Shown here in pieces: positions 16,730 to 25,647 of a stretch of 64,000 nt of DNA (position 1 is the first letter of the stretch; each line of letters starts with the position of its first letter). Source of the DNA: Anoxybacillus ayderensis (GTDB taxonomy: Bacteria > Bacillota > Bacilli > Bacillales > Anoxybacillaceae). The DNA is taken from contig NZ_JXTG01000002.1 of the NCBI RefSeq assembly GCF_000833605.1, positions 186,001 to 250,000 of the forward strand, given 5' to 3'. A program made the translations under genes and the position numbers. The notes beneath the pieces were generated by a model that did not search any database, was not told the DNA's origin, and saw nothing but the letters and a program-made list of their open reading frames with translations.

Positions 16730-17560
16730 TTAATCGCGAATATAATCGATTTGTTGGCGCACCTTTTCTTTTTCTTCGTCAAATTTTTCATGTGTTTTTT
16801 GAAAAATGTGAACGAACAAGTCTCCGACTTCTTTTTCTAACACGTCAATGCCAGCCCCTGTAATGCCACCTTTGACGCACACTTTCTCCTGCAATGTCGG
16901 CAACGTATACAATTGTTGTTCAAGCAAGGCACCTAGCCCGATCATCATTTCTGTCGCTAACATCGTTGCTTGTTCTTTTGTAATGGACGTTTGTTGCACA
17001 GCTGCATCGATAAATTTTTGAATTAAGTAGCTAAAAAAGGCAGGTCCGCAGCTCGTTAAATCAGAAGCGATGCGCGTAATAGGCTCGTCTATGTATATTG
17101 GACGAGAAATGGAACGAAACAGCTGTTCAACTGTTGTCCGATATGCATCTGCGCAACGTTCGCTGACGGTAATTAAAGAGCTCCCTGCGAGCGCGCGGTT
17201 TGTGATGCTCGGAATGACGCGAATGACGTGGCATGGCACGAGCGATTCGAGCTGTTGAACAGAGACCGGGCTCGTAATCGATACGATGCAATGATCATCT
17301 GTTAAATGTGGACGTAGTTGCTTTAAAACAGCAGGCATATGTAACGGCTTTGTGCAAATGAAAATAATCGTTGCATGTTTTGCTATTTCTTCGTTCGTTT
17401 GTATGACATGAACGTTTGGGTAACGTTGTTGTATACTGTACGCTTTTTCAAGCGTCCGATTCGTAATAAATAGTTGTTCTTGCTTTACAGCATTGCTGTT
17501 AATAAACGATTCAATTAAAATCGTTCCCATGTTTCCTGTTCCGATAAACCCTATATTCAA
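16730..17560 (-). CDS. comER: ComER, pyrroline-5-carboxylate reductase-like protein
   Basis: 276 residues from TTG 17560, chosen because GGGGGGAG lies just upstream. Seen: the Rossmann motif IGFIGTGNMGTIL, FICTKP, and the C-terminal KGGITGAGIDVLEKEVG that replaces the ProC motif GGMTIEG-like segment. It belongs to the ProC family, but the gene is divergent from comEA as in B. subtilis, where it is called comER and affects sporulation and biofilm timing. True P5C reductase activity is uncertain. Confidence 0.88.
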   Translation of the reverse strand: MNIGFIGTGNMGTILIESFINSNAVKQEQLFITNRTLEKAYSIQQRYPNVHVIQTNEEIAKHATIIFICTKPLHMPAVLKQLRPHLTDDHCIVSITSPVSVQQLESLVPCHVIRVIPSITNRALAGSSLITVSERCADAYRTTVEQLFRSISRPIYIDEPITRIASDLTSCGPAFFSYLIQKFIDAAVQQTSITKEQATMLATEMMIGLGALLEQQLYTLPTLQEKVCVKGGITGAGIDVLEKEVGDLFVHIFQKTHEKFDEEKEKVRQQIDYIRD

Positions 17561-17637
17561 CGGTACTCCCCCCTTATCCGTCACCACTATATGTCATATG
17601 TATGCGACGATGACACGTTTTATGAAAGGGTGAACGT

Positions 17638-18228
17638 ATGAAGTGGATAAAAACGTATGAGCGTTGGATATATATTGGGGCACTTGTCGTTGGAGCGATC
17701 ATTTGGGTGACGCAACGAGAAGAAACGACGATACAACCGTTGCCGTTAGAACAAAATGAACAACAAGTAGAACAGGCGGAGAAACAAGAAGAGCAAACGT
17801 CTGTTTTCGTCGATGTGAAAGGAGCGGTCAAGCGAGCTGGAGTATATGAAGTCGCACCGACAAGCCGTATTCGAGATGTCATTGAAATAGCAGGAGGATT
17901 AACAGAAGAAGCGGATGAAACGAAAGTGAATTTGGCGATGAAAGTGCGGGATGAAATGGTCATTTACGTGCCGAAAAAAGGCGAAGAAATAAGCGAATTA
18001 GCAGACACGCATACGACGACAGACGGATCAAACGGAAAAGTAAACATTAATACAGCCACAGCAGAGCAACTGCAAACGTTACAAGGTATCGGGCCTGCGA
18101 AAGCCGCTGCCATTATTGCGTATCGCGAAGAGCACGGACCGTTTCAAAAGGCGGAAGATTTGTTGAATGTGAGCGGAATTGGGCAAAAATCGCTTGAAAA
18201 AATAAAAGAACAAATTGTCGTCCGTTAA
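17638..18228 (+). CDS. comEA: Competence DNA receptor ComEA
   Basis: 196 residues. Seen: a short cytoplasmic start, one membrane helix (IYIGALVVGAIIWV), an acidic glutamine-rich linker, an SLBB domain (VFVDVKGAVKRAGVYEV), and a C-terminal double helix-hairpin-helix DNA-binding domain (INTATAEQLQTLQGIGPAKA). ComEA binds double-stranded DNA at the cell surface and passes it to ComEC. First gene of comEA-comEB-comEC. Confidence 0.95.
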   Translation: MKWIKTYERWIYIGALVVGAIIWVTQREETTIQPLPLEQNEQQVEQAEKQEEQTSVFVDVKGAVKRAGVYEVAPTSRIRDVIEIAGGLTEEADETKVNLAMKVRDEMVIYVPKKGEEISELADTHTTTDGSNGKVNINTATAEQLQTLQGIGPAKAAAIIAYREEHGPFQKAEDLLNVSGIGQKSLEKIKEQIVVR

Positions 18229-18274
18229 AATTGGCGATAAACTAAAGGCATAATGGACAAGGGGGAGAAGCGAT

Positions 18275-18742
18275 ATGAACCGAATTACATGGGATCAATA
18301 TTTCATGGCACAAAGCCATTTATTAGCGTTACGTAGCACGTGCACAAGGCTGGCGGTCGGCGCAACGATCGTGCGCGATAAACGTATCATTGCAGGGGGA
18401 TATAACGGCTCAATCGCAGGCGGGGCGCATTGTATAGACGAAGGGTGTTATGTCATCGATAACCATTGTGTGCGTACGATTCATGCGGAAATGAACGCCA
18501 TTTTACAATGCGCGAAGTTTGGTGTGCCAACAGAAGGGGCGGAAATATACGTCACCCATTTTCCTTGTTTACAATGTTGTAAAGCGATTATTCAAAGCGG
18601 GATAAAAGCTGTTTATTATGCGAATGACTATAAAAATCATCCGTTTGCTTTGCAATTGTTTGAACAAGCAGGAGTAACGGTCAAGCACGTCCCGTTTGAT
18701 GTGGAATCTATTCCGACATTTTTACATGCGAAGGGGAGATGA
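18275..18742 (+). CDS. comEB: dCMP deaminase family protein ComEB
   Basis: 155 residues. Seen: the zinc deaminase motifs HAEMNAIL (catalytic Glu) and CLQCCKAII (P-C-x2-C) with VGATIVRDKRIIAGGYNGS upstream. It deaminates dCMP to dUMP for thymidylate synthesis. It lies in the competence operon but is not required for transformation in B. subtilis. Its TGA stop is in the same frame as comEC, six codons before the comEC ATG. Confidence 0.94.
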   Translation: MNRITWDQYFMAQSHLLALRSTCTRLAVGATIVRDKRIIAGGYNGSIAGGAHCIDEGCYVIDNHCVRTIHAEMNAILQCAKFGVPTEGAEIYVTHFPCLQCCKAIIQSGIKAVYYANDYKNHPFALQLFEQAGVTVKHVPFDVESIPTFLHAKGR

Positions 18743-18760
18743 TGTATCGTTTATGTAGCG

Positions 18761-20989
18761 ATGGCGGCCGTTTTGGCCGTCCTGTCTATATTGACGAAAT
18801 CGGTTGTTTGCTTTGTGCTCTCGGTTGCGTATCATTTGTTTTTGTTTTGGCGGAAGCGGGCGTTCTTTTTCGTTTGTGCTAGCGGTTATTTGTTTTTTTC
18901 GTTATGGAGCCATTGGATCGATCGTCATAACGTGACGACACTTTCAGGACATGAAACAGCGTTTTTCGTGCGATTTGTTGCTCCGATTTATATCGATGGG
19001 GATCGAATAAAAACGGTTGTACAATGGAAACAAGAACGTTTACAGCTTATTTATCGCCTTCGTACGGAAGAAGAAAAACAAGAATGGGATGCGCTTCAAA
19101 TTGGTACGGCCTGTTTGGTGAAAGGAGCGCTTGAACGTCCATCTTTACCGACGAATCCGTATGCGTTCAATTATCGCCAATATTTGTTTTATCATCGTAT
19201 CCATTGGATCGTTCGCCCTACTTCGCTTGAACGGTGCATGCGCACACATGTGACATGGGTGGAACGATTACAAATCATTCGTCAACAAGGCATTCGCTAC
19301 ATTCAAAGCCATTTTCCTCATGACGTAGGGGCGTTTATGCAGGCGCTAATTTATGGTGAACGAAGCGATATAGAGCCAACCGTTCTTGCGAGCTATCAAA
19401 AGTTAGGGCTTATTCATTTGCTAGCGATTTCAGGTTTGCATATGACATTGCTTGCTGGTGGTTGTTTTTATTTATTCATTCGCTTCGGGATCACAAGGGA
19501 ACGAGCAACCGTGATTTTATTATGTTGTATTCCTTTATACGTCATTTTATCAGGGGCCGCTCCGTCAGTGATGCGCGCAGCAGTGATGACAAGTTGTTTT
19601 CTTCTCTTTTCCTCTCGTCTTCGTACGCTTGATGCATTAAGCGTCGCTTGTCTTCTTTTACTACTAAAAGATCCATATATGATATTTCATCTCGGTTTTC
19701 AATTATCTTTTCTCGTTTGTTTCGCGTTAATCATTTGTTCTTCGTTTATTCAAAACGAACGTTCAATGATTCGTCAGTTGTTTATGACGTCGTTTATTGC
19801 ACAAATAGGGGCATTACCGATTTTGCTTTACCATTTTTATGAAGTTTCCATTTTATCGATTCCATTAAACATCATGTTTGTTCCGCTTTATTCTTTTGTC
19901 ATTTTGCCGCTCTCATTTCTCGCATGGTTTATCCACGTCTTTATGCCGTTTGTTAGCCCGATCATCACATATGTATTGACGTTTGTAATTGAACATACAA
20001 ACAAGCTTGTCACTTCATTAGCAGATTCGTTTTTGCTCACCCTCGGTCGTCCGCCAACATGGCTATTGATCGCTTATATCATCTCGATTGCTCTCTTTTT
20101 TCTTTCGTTTGAGTATAAACAAATCATCTTTCGCTTTTCGTTTCTTTTTGTGATCATCGTTCATTTCGTTTGGCCGTTTTTTCGTCCGAGCGGTGAAGTC
20201 GTCATGTTAGATGTTGGACAAGGAGATAGTATATATATTGAACTGCCGTATCGAAAGGCGATTTACATGATTGATACGGGTGGAACGATGTCATTTGGCG
20301 ATGAGCCGTGGAGAAAAAGGAAGCAATCGTTTCGTGTCGGTGAAGATGTCATCGTTCCGTTTTTGAAAGCAAAGGGGGTTCGGACACTTGATGCGCTCAT
20401 TGTGACACATGGTGATTTCGATCATATTGGGGATGCAAGCGATGTATTAAATGCTGTCCGTGTGCGAAAATTGTTTGTCGGTATGCACAAAAATGATTTG
20501 CTGCAAACGGTCATGGCACATGCGATCAATAAAGGGACGCATGTCCAAATGGTGAAAAGCGGCGATCGTTGGACGGTTGGGAAAGCGCAATTTCACATTC
20601 TTTCTCCATTTGGAAATGAAGAGACGACAAATGACGGTTCGATTGTGCTGTATGCGTTTATGGGAGGAGCATATTGGCTATTTACAGGTGATTTAGAAGA
20701 AAAAGGAGAACAACAACTCATCACGATGTACCGCTCATTGCCCGTTGACATATTAAAAGTCGGGCATCACGGAAGTAACACATCGACATCTGAGCCATTT
20801 TTACGACATATTCGTCCGAAAGTGGCGCTTATTTCAGTCGGACGTCGCAATCGATACGGTCATCCGCATCGTGAAGTGATCGACCGTTTGCGTGACTATC
20901 ACGTTCGTACGTTTCGTACGGATGAACATGGTGCGATCGTCATTCGTTTTTCGAAACAAATAAGCACCATTCAAACCTTTTCGCCATAA
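18761..20989 (+). CDS. comEC: DNA uptake channel ComEC
   Basis: 742 residues from the ATG at 18761. Seen: several N-terminal membrane helices, an OB-like soluble loop, the competence domain (LGLIHLLAISGLHMTLLAGG, LSGAAPSVMRAAVM), and a C-terminal metallo-beta-lactamase-like domain (VVMLDVGQGDSIYIE, THGDFDHIGD, KVGHHGSNTSTSE). ComEC is the membrane channel through which single-stranded DNA enters. The ATG at 18761 has no ribosome binding site. The AGGGGAG at 18732-18738 is spaced correctly for an ATC at 18746, giving five extra residues. An ATG at 18742 overlapping the comEB stop is out of frame. Confidence 0.94.
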   Translation: MAAVLAVLSILTKSVVCFVLSVAYHLFLFWRKRAFFFVCASGYLFFSLWSHWIDRHNVTTLSGHETAFFVRFVAPIYIDGDRIKTVVQWKQERLQLIYRLRTEEEKQEWDALQIGTACLVKGALERPSLPTNPYAFNYRQYLFYHRIHWIVRPTSLERCMRTHVTWVERLQIIRQQGIRYIQSHFPHDVGAFMQALIYGERSDIEPTVLASYQKLGLIHLLAISGLHMTLLAGGCFYLFIRFGITRERATVILLCCIPLYVILSGAAPSVMRAAVMTSCFLLFSSRLRTLDALSVACLLLLLKDPYMIFHLGFQLSFLVCFALIICSSFIQNERSMIRQLFMTSFIAQIGALPILLYHFYEVSILSIPLNIMFVPLYSFVILPLSFLAWFIHVFMPFVSPIITYVLTFVIEHTNKLVTSLADSFLLTLGRPPTWLLIAYIISIALFFLSFEYKQIIFRFSFLFVIIVHFVWPFFRPSGEVVMLDVGQGDSIYIELPYRKAIYMIDTGGTMSFGDEPWRKRKQSFRVGEDVIVPFLKAKGVRTLDALIVTHGDFDHIGDASDVLNAVRVRKLFVGMHKNDLLQTVMAHAINKGTHVQMVKSGDRWTVGKAQFHILSPFGNEETTNDGSIVLYAFMGGAYWLFTGDLEEKGEQQLITMYRSLPVDILKVGHHGSNTSTSEPFLRHIRPKVALISVGRRNRYGHPHREVIDRLRDYHVRTFRTDEHGAIVIRFSKQISTIQTFSP

Positions 20990-21000
20990 AATGCAAGAAA

Positions 21001-21027
21001 AAAGAGACTGCAACGTGCAATCTCTTT
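21001..21027. terminator. Bidirectional terminator between comEC and yqzM
   Basis: A 12-bp stem, AAAGAGACTGCA / TGCAATCTCTTT, with one G-T pair and a 3-nt loop, preceded by an A run and ending in TTTC. The two genes are convergent. Confidence 0.8.
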
Positions 21028-21037
21028 CGGGTGTTCA

Positions 21038-21172
21038 TTATGCGCCGAAAAATTTTACAAGTGTAGCAATAATGAACATAGTGGCAAAAAAGCCGAATGA
21101 TACGATGAAGCCAACAGCCGAGTCAACGGCATCGTTGCGCGTACATTGAACGTTTTTTTCAAATTCGTTCAT
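21038..21172 (-). CDS. yqzM: YqzM family small membrane protein
   Basis: 44 residues, MNEFEKNVQC followed by TRNDAVDSAV and one membrane helix (GFIVSFGFFATMFIIATLVKF). It matches remembered YqzM of B. subtilis, located at the same place between comEC and holA. Function unknown. The ATG at 21172 is chosen over the one 6 bp upstream because AGGAGGG abuts the latter. Confidence 0.88.
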   Translation of the reverse strand: MNEFEKNVQCTRNDAVDSAVGFIVSFGFFATMFIIATLVKFFGA

Positions 21173-21432
21173 GACCATCCCTCCTATTTTCTCACCATTA
21201 GTATAAGGGAAAAAAGAGAGAAAATCTACATCGTTGACAACAGTTGTCACAAATAGTTCGTGCGAGATCGGAAAAGATAAGGATACCCGTTGGACAAATG
21301 AGTTCCTAGGGCTTGTTTTCCAACGTTTAAATAAATGGGAGTTGGCGATTTTCATCTGCTAACTCCCTTGTAAAATGCTCCGAAACGTTGTATGTTCTTT
21401 AAAGAAAATGGATGAAGAATGGGGAAGAGAAC
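21173..21432. other. Intergenic region between yqzM and holA
   Basis: About 260 bp without a recognisable gene. Seen: an inverted repeat TGACAAC-A-GTTGTCA at 21235-21249; a minus-strand TATACT at 21200-21205 that could be the yqzM -10; and a hairpin with arms GGGAGTTGGC (21337-21346) and GCTAACTCCC (21358-21367) just ahead of holA. Confidence 0.5.
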
Positions 21433-22392
21433 ATGGAACAACTATATGTCATATATGGCACGGAGCATTTTTTAATGAAGCAAGCGTATGAACAAATTGT
21501 TCGCCGGGCGTTGTCAGATGAAGAACGTGAATGGAATGTTAGTACATACGATTGTGAAGAAACACCAATTGAAGTGGCGCTTGAAGATGCGGAAACGCTT
21601 CCGTTTTTCGGTGAGCGCAAAATCGTCATCGTGAAGCAACCGTATTTTTTAACGGCGGAAAAAGGGAAAGAAAAAGTGGAACACGATATAAAACGGTTAG
21701 AAGCTTATATTGAAAAGCCCGCACCGTTTTCTAGCGTCATCTTCGTTGGAACGTATGAAAAGTTGGATGAACGGAAAAAAGTAACGAAAGCGTTATTAAA
21801 AAAAGCGCATGTGATCGTTGCCAAACCGCTCAACGAAAAAGAATTAAAACAATGGGTAAAAGGACAATGCCAAATCGACGATGATGCGATCGATGTGTTA
21901 CTTACATTAGCTGGCACAGATTTAGCGACATTAGCGAATGAAATTGAAAAGCTTATGCTTTTTGCTGAACATCGTTCCATTACAGCAAGCGATGTTCGGT
22001 TACTTGTGTCGCGCACGCTTGAACAGAACGTATTTACCCTCGTTGAACAAATGGCAAAGCGAGACGTCCCAGCTGCGTTGCAAACGCTTCAAGATTTGTT
22101 GCGCCAAAATGAAGAACCAATTAAGCTTGTTGCTCTATTAGCAAGCCAATTTCGGCTTATTTATGAAGTGAAGGAACTGATGAAAACAGGGTACGGTCAA
22201 CAACAAATCGCCTCGATGTTAGGTGTTCATCCGTTTCGTGTGAAAGTAGCGGCAAGTTATGCGAGCGGATTTTCAGAACAACAGCTCATGAGCATTTTAT
22301 ACGATTTAGCAGAAACCGACTATGCGCTAAAAAGTAGCGCAATGGATAAACAGTTGTTATTGCAGTTGTTTTTCTTAAAGTTGCAGCGGTAG
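21433..22392 (+). CDS. holA: DNA polymerase III delta subunit
   Basis: 319 residues from ATG 21433; the frame also contains an ATG at 21412. Seen: an N-terminal YVIYGTEHFLMKQAYEQI, ETLPFFGERKIVIVKQPYFL, PFSSVIFV, LLTLAGTDLATLANEIEKLMLF, and C-terminal NEEPIKLVALLASQFRLIY. Delta opens the beta sliding clamp as part of the clamp loader. Located between yqzM and rpsT as in B. subtilis. A hairpin terminator overlaps the stop codon. Confidence 0.93.
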   Translation: MEQLYVIYGTEHFLMKQAYEQIVRRALSDEEREWNVSTYDCEETPIEVALEDAETLPFFGERKIVIVKQPYFLTAEKGKEKVEHDIKRLEAYIEKPAPFSSVIFVGTYEKLDERKKVTKALLKKAHVIVAKPLNEKELKQWVKGQCQIDDDAIDVLLTLAGTDLATLANEIEKLMLFAEHRSITASDVRLLVSRTLEQNVFTLVEQMAKRDVPAALQTLQDLLRQNEEPIKLVALLASQFRLIYEVKELMKTGYGQQQIASMLGVHPFRVKVAASYASGFSEQQLMSILYDLAETDYALKSSAMDKQLLLQLFFLKLQR

Positions 22393-22408
22393 AGATTTTA
22401 TCTACCGC
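22386..22408 (+). terminator. Terminator of holA
   Basis: An 8-bp perfect stem, GCGGTAGA (22386-22393) with TCTACCGC (22401-22408), spanning the holA stop. The downstream T run is poor (TTCATTCTTC), so efficiency is uncertain. Confidence 0.55.
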
Positions 22409-22409
22409 T

Positions 22410-22478
22410 TCATTCTTCATTAGGCAATTGAAAAAATAACGAAATCGTTTTTAACTGTTGTTTTACCCAATGAAACAT
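22410..22478 (-). CDS. Possible 22-residue protein
   Basis: A short frame reading MFHWVKQQLKTISLF then FQLPNEE, with a strong GGGAGGGGAG about 5 bp upstream of its ATG at 22478. It lies between holA and rpsT on the rpsT strand. No homologue recognised. The ribosome binding site is the only positive evidence; it could be chance. Confidence 0.3.
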   Translation of the reverse strand: MFHWVKQQLKTISLFFQLPNEE

Positions 22479-22498
22479 ATATCTCCCCTCCCAAAATG

Positions 22499-22534
22499 AA
22501 AAAACAGCTTGCCGCGTATGACAAGCTGTTTTTT
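22499..22534 (-). terminator. Terminator of rpsT
   Basis: A 13-bp perfect stem, AAAAAACAGCTTG (22499-22511) with CAAGCTGTTTTTT (22522-22534). On the minus strand it ends in a T run, directly after the rpsT stop. Confidence 0.9.
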
Positions 22535-22536
22535 CA

Positions 22537-22803
22537 TTATGCTGTAATGCTGTTTAATTTTTTCGCTAAACGTGATTTATAGCGATTTGCAGCATTTTTG
22601 TGGATTAAGCCTTTGCTAGCTGCTTTGTCAATTTTTTTCGTTGCAAATGCGAAAGCTTCTTTTGCTTTTTCCACGTCTTTTAACTCAACAAGCGCTTCAA
22701 ACTTTTTGATTGCTGTGCGCATTGCTGATTTCATAGCTGCGTTATGAGCGCGGCGCTTTTCGCTTGTTTTTGCACGTTTAATTGCAGATTTAATGTTTGC
22801 CAT
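22537..22803 (-). CDS. rpsT: 30S ribosomal protein S20
   Basis: 88 residues, starting [21 protein letters not shown]. The frame is open far upstream, but the ATG at 22803 has GGAGGTG before it and gives the standard S20 N-terminus. Lysine- and arginine-rich and fully helical, as expected for bS20, which binds 16S rRNA early in 30S assembly. Monocistronic, transcribed opposite to holA and gpr. Confidence 0.97.
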   Translation of the reverse strand: MANIKSAIKRAKTSEKRRAHNAAMKSAMRTAIKKFEALVELKDVEKAKEAFAFATKKIDKAASKGLIHKNAANRYKSRLAKKLNSITA

Positions 22804-22994
22804 TTTTTCACCTCCGTTAACCGATCGCAAATATATACGTTCAATACGCGACAGTTCGATGAACAATAAGAACAAGTGATATTCTACCAAACTGCTCTTA
22901 ATTATGCAATAGGGCAAAGCCGGAAAAGTGCGATTGTATGAAAAAGGAGGAAAATGGATAAAACAAATGATAAAAAATACATGGAGGAGACCGT

Positions 22995-24098
22995 ATGATT
23001 GATTTACGACCGTATAGCGTACGAACGGATTTAGCCATTGAAGCGCACGAAATAGCCATTGAAGAACGATTGCAAAACGAAAAACAAACGTCGCTGGAAG
23101 GGGTATTCATTCGCGATTGGGAAGAAGATGGCATTCATTTTTCGTTTGTCGAAGTGACAGAGGAAGGTGCAAAAACGTTAGGGAAGAAAGCTGGAAAATA
23201 TTTGACGATAGAGGCGCAAGGCATTCGAACACAAGATACCGATTTGCAGCAAAAAGTGGAAAAATTATTCGCAAAACATTTTCATGCCTTTTTACAGCAG
23301 CTTGGCATTTCGAAAGAAGCAAGTTGTCTTGTTGTCGGATTAGGGAATGCGGAAGTAACCCCTGATGCGCTCGGTCCGTTAGCTGTATCGAATTTAGTCG
23401 TGACGCGCCATTTATTTCAACTGCAACCAGAAAGCGTTCAAGACGGATTTCGGTCGGTCAGTGCGCTCGCTCCAGGGGTCATGGGGATGACAGGCATTGA
23501 AACGAGCGACGTCATTGCCGGTATTGTTGAAAAAATTCAACCGGATTTTATTATTGCCATTGATGCGTTAGCTGCGCGTTCGATTGAACGAGTAAATGCT
23601 ACCATTCAAATTTCTGATACAGGCATTCACCCGGGATCAGGAGTGGGAAATAAACGAAAAGAACTTAGTAAACAAACGTTAGGTATTCCTGTCATTGCGA
23701 TTGGTGTGCCGACGGTTGTTGATGCTGTGTCAATTGCAAGTGACACGATTGACTTATTGTTAAAACATCTCGGTCGCGAGATGAAAGAAGGCAATCAACC
23801 TGCCCGTGCTCTTGCCCCGGCGAGTCTCGTATTCGGAAAGAAAAAAAAGTTGACGGAAGAAGATTTACCGAGCGAATCGGATCGTTCTACTTTTTTAGGG
23901 ATGGTCGGCATGCTTAATGAAGAAGAAAAACGGAAGTTAATTTACGAAGTGCTCGCCCCGATCGGCCATAATTTAATGGTTACGCCAAAAGAGGTTGATG
24001 TATTTATTGAGGAAATGGCAAACATATTAGCAGGCGGGTTGAATGCTGCCCTACATCATCGCATTGATCAAGAAAACGTTGGGGCATATACGCATTAG
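22995..24098 (+). CDS. gpr: Germination protease GPR
   Basis: 367 residues. Seen: an N-terminal propeptide region ahead of [13 protein letters not shown], the core [62 protein letters not shown], and [12 protein letters not shown] is made in the forespore as a zymogen, autoprocesses, and degrades the DNA-protecting SASP proteins at germination. ATG 22995 follows TGGAGGAG. Followed by spoIIP, as in B. subtilis. Confidence 0.96.
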   Translation: MIDLRPYSVRTDLAIEAHEIAIEERLQNEKQTSLEGVFIRDWEEDGIHFSFVEVTEEGAKTLGKKAGKYLTIEAQGIRTQDTDLQQKVEKLFAKHFHAFLQQLGISKEASCLVVGLGNAEVTPDALGPLAVSNLVVTRHLFQLQPESVQDGFRSVSALAPGVMGMTGIETSDVIAGIVEKIQPDFIIAIDALAARSIERVNATIQISDTGIHPGSGVGNKRKELSKQTLGIPVIAIGVPTVVDAVSIASDTIDLLLKHLGREMKEGNQPARALAPASLVFGKKKKLTEEDLPSESDRSTFLGMVGMLNEEEKRKLIYEVLAPIGHNLMVTPKEVDVFIEEMANILAGGLNAALHHRIDQENVGAYTH

Positions 24099-24110
24099 TT
24101 TTTCGTTCTA

Positions 24111-24157
24111 CCTTTCAAAGCGTTGTCATATTGATAGAGTAGACAAGCTTTGAAAGG
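24111..24157 (+). promoter_or_regulatory. Long hairpin covering the spoIIP ribosome binding site
   Basis: CCTTTCAAAGC (24111-24121) pairs perfectly with GCTTTGAAAGG (24147-24157). After one bulged G, TTGTC (24123-24127) pairs with GACAA (24142-24146), for a 16-bp stem and a 14-nt loop. The 3' arm contains the AAAGG of the spoIIP ribosome binding site. There is no U run after it, so RNA-level control of spoIIP translation is at least as likely as termination; this is inference. Confidence 0.55.
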
Positions 24158-24162
24158 GTGAA

Positions 24163-25332
24163 GTGAAGAAAATGATGGTGACCGTTCACGGAACAAGTAT
24201 AAAAAAGTGGATCATATTCATTTTGTTTACGTTTATTAGTACGATAACAGTTGTCGCGACAATGACAGCGACGTCAACATATCGCCTTTCCTCTTCTTCT
24301 GTTCATGAAATGACGAATCGTTTTTCGACGGAGTCGCTCGTATATGTACTTTCATTTGAAAATGTGTATTTTCGCGAAATGCTACCAAAAGAAAAACAGC
24401 AACTGCCGTATTCTACATATTTTTTTCAAATGACAACAAGCGTGAATTTTCAAGATCCGCGCAGTTTGTTAGGACGGGAGTTGCCCGGCTTTTCACTGTA
24501 TGATAGCGAAATTATTTTAGCTGGTGAAGGAACGAACTTTACGAACATTCCGTACGAGTCGCCCCCTCCTTTAGAAGTGTTGCTTGCTGAGCGAGAAGCG
24601 GCACAAGAGCAGCTTCAAGAGGAAGAAACACCTCCTGCTCCTGCTCCTTCCCAAACGACAGGAGGAAAGAAAGTTGTCTACATTTATCATACACATACAC
24701 AAGAATCGTACTTGCCAGCGTTAAAAGGGGTGACGAATCCAAACTTTGCGCATCATCCGACGGTGAATGTAACGAAAGTCGGAAAAAAATTAGGGGAAGA
24801 ATTGGAAAAGCGCGGCATCGGTGCTGTCGTTGATACGACCGATTTTATCGGGAAGTTGTTAAAAAATAATATGCAATATTATCAAGCGTATGATATGTCG
24901 CGTAAAACAGTTGTCGAAGCGATGGCAAACAATCGAGACGTTCAATATCTCATTGACATTCACCGTGATTCCCGGCGTCGCAATGATACGACCGTGACGA
25001 TTAACGGCGTTGACTATGCGAGAGTGTCGTTTATTATCGGTGGGGAGAACGCAAAGTATGAAAAAAACTTACAGCTTGTGACAAAATTGCACGAACTGCT
25101 TGAAAAAAAATATCCTGGGTTAAGCCGCGGAACATTTGAGAAAAAAGGGGTCGGAACAAATGGAAAGTTTAATCAAGATTTATCGGAGAACGCGATTTTA
25201 ATCGAGTTTGGCGGAGTCGATAATACGTTTCAAGAATTGTATCGAACGGCATCAGCTGTGGCAGATGTATTTAGCGAATATTATTGGCAAGCAGAAAAAG
25301 TAAATGCGACACAACCGGCAGAAAAAAAGTAG
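24163..25332 (+). CDS. spoIIP: Stage II sporulation protein P, cell-wall amidase
   Basis: 389 residues. Seen: one N-terminal membrane helix (WIIFILFTFISTITVVATM), an extracytoplasmic GRELPGFS segment, a proline-rich linker, and an amidase_3-like catalytic domain with VYIYHTHTQESYLP, LIDIHRDSRRR and ILIEFGGVDN. SpoIIP removes stem peptides from peptidoglycan during engulfment together with SpoIID and SpoIIM. The start could be GTG 24163 or ATG 24172/24175. The upstream hairpin overlaps the ribosome binding site. Confidence 0.95.
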   Translation: MKKMMVTVHGTSIKKWIIFILFTFISTITVVATMTATSTYRLSSSSVHEMTNRFSTESLVYVLSFENVYFREMLPKEKQQLPYSTYFFQMTTSVNFQDPRSLLGRELPGFSLYDSEIILAGEGTNFTNIPYESPPPLEVLLAEREAAQEQLQEEETPPAPAPSQTTGGKKVVYIYHTHTQESYLPALKGVTNPNFAHHPTVNVTKVGKKLGEELEKRGIGAVVDTTDFIGKLLKNNMQYYQAYDMSRKTVVEAMANNRDVQYLIDIHRDSRRRNDTTVTINGVDYARVSFIIGGENAKYEKNLQLVTKLHELLEKKYPGLSRGTFEKKGVGTNGKFNQDLSENAILIEFGGVDNTFQELYRTASAVADVFSEYYWQAEKVNATQPAEKK

Positions 25333-25341
25333 GTGGGTAAG

Positions 25342-25647
25342 ATGGTGAAATTTACGATTCAAAGTTTACTCATCGCCGTCATTTTTTTAGTAGGTGTATT
25401 GCTCGGCATGCAGCAAGCGAACGAAGGAATGCGGAAAATGAAAGGGTATAACGATCCGTCGCTTGAGCGGGTCATACACGTATCAAAAGACGAAACGATC
25501 GTGCTCGGGCAATCGATTGAAGAAAAAAAAGAAAAATTACAACAAATTGAGGCATTTAACATGTTTTCAAAGGCAGGACAAAAACTTGCGACATTCGTTC
25601 ATTCACTCGTTGAACATATGCTTTCGTTTATGCAAAAGGCAGGATAA
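25342..25647 (+). CDS. yqxA: YqxA family membrane-anchored protein (DUF3679)
   Basis: 101 residues from ATG 25342, preferred over GTG 25333, which directly abuts the spoIIP stop. Seen: an N-terminal helix (LLIAVIFLVGVLLGMQQANEG), then a short soluble domain and a hydrophobic C-terminal helix. Function unknown. Conserved position after spoIIP, suggesting a sporulation link by context only. Confidence 0.82.
   Translation: MVKFTIQSLLIAVIFLVGVLLGMQQANEGMRKMKGYNDPSLERVIHVSKDETIVLGQSIEEKKEKLQQIEAFNMFSKAGQKLATFVHSLVEHMLSFMQKAG

Noticed and set aside
24125-24147. Sigma-E promoter inside the spoIIP hairpin loop
   Set aside because: GTCATATT matches a sigma-E -35 well, but no -10 sits at the needed 13-15 bp distance.
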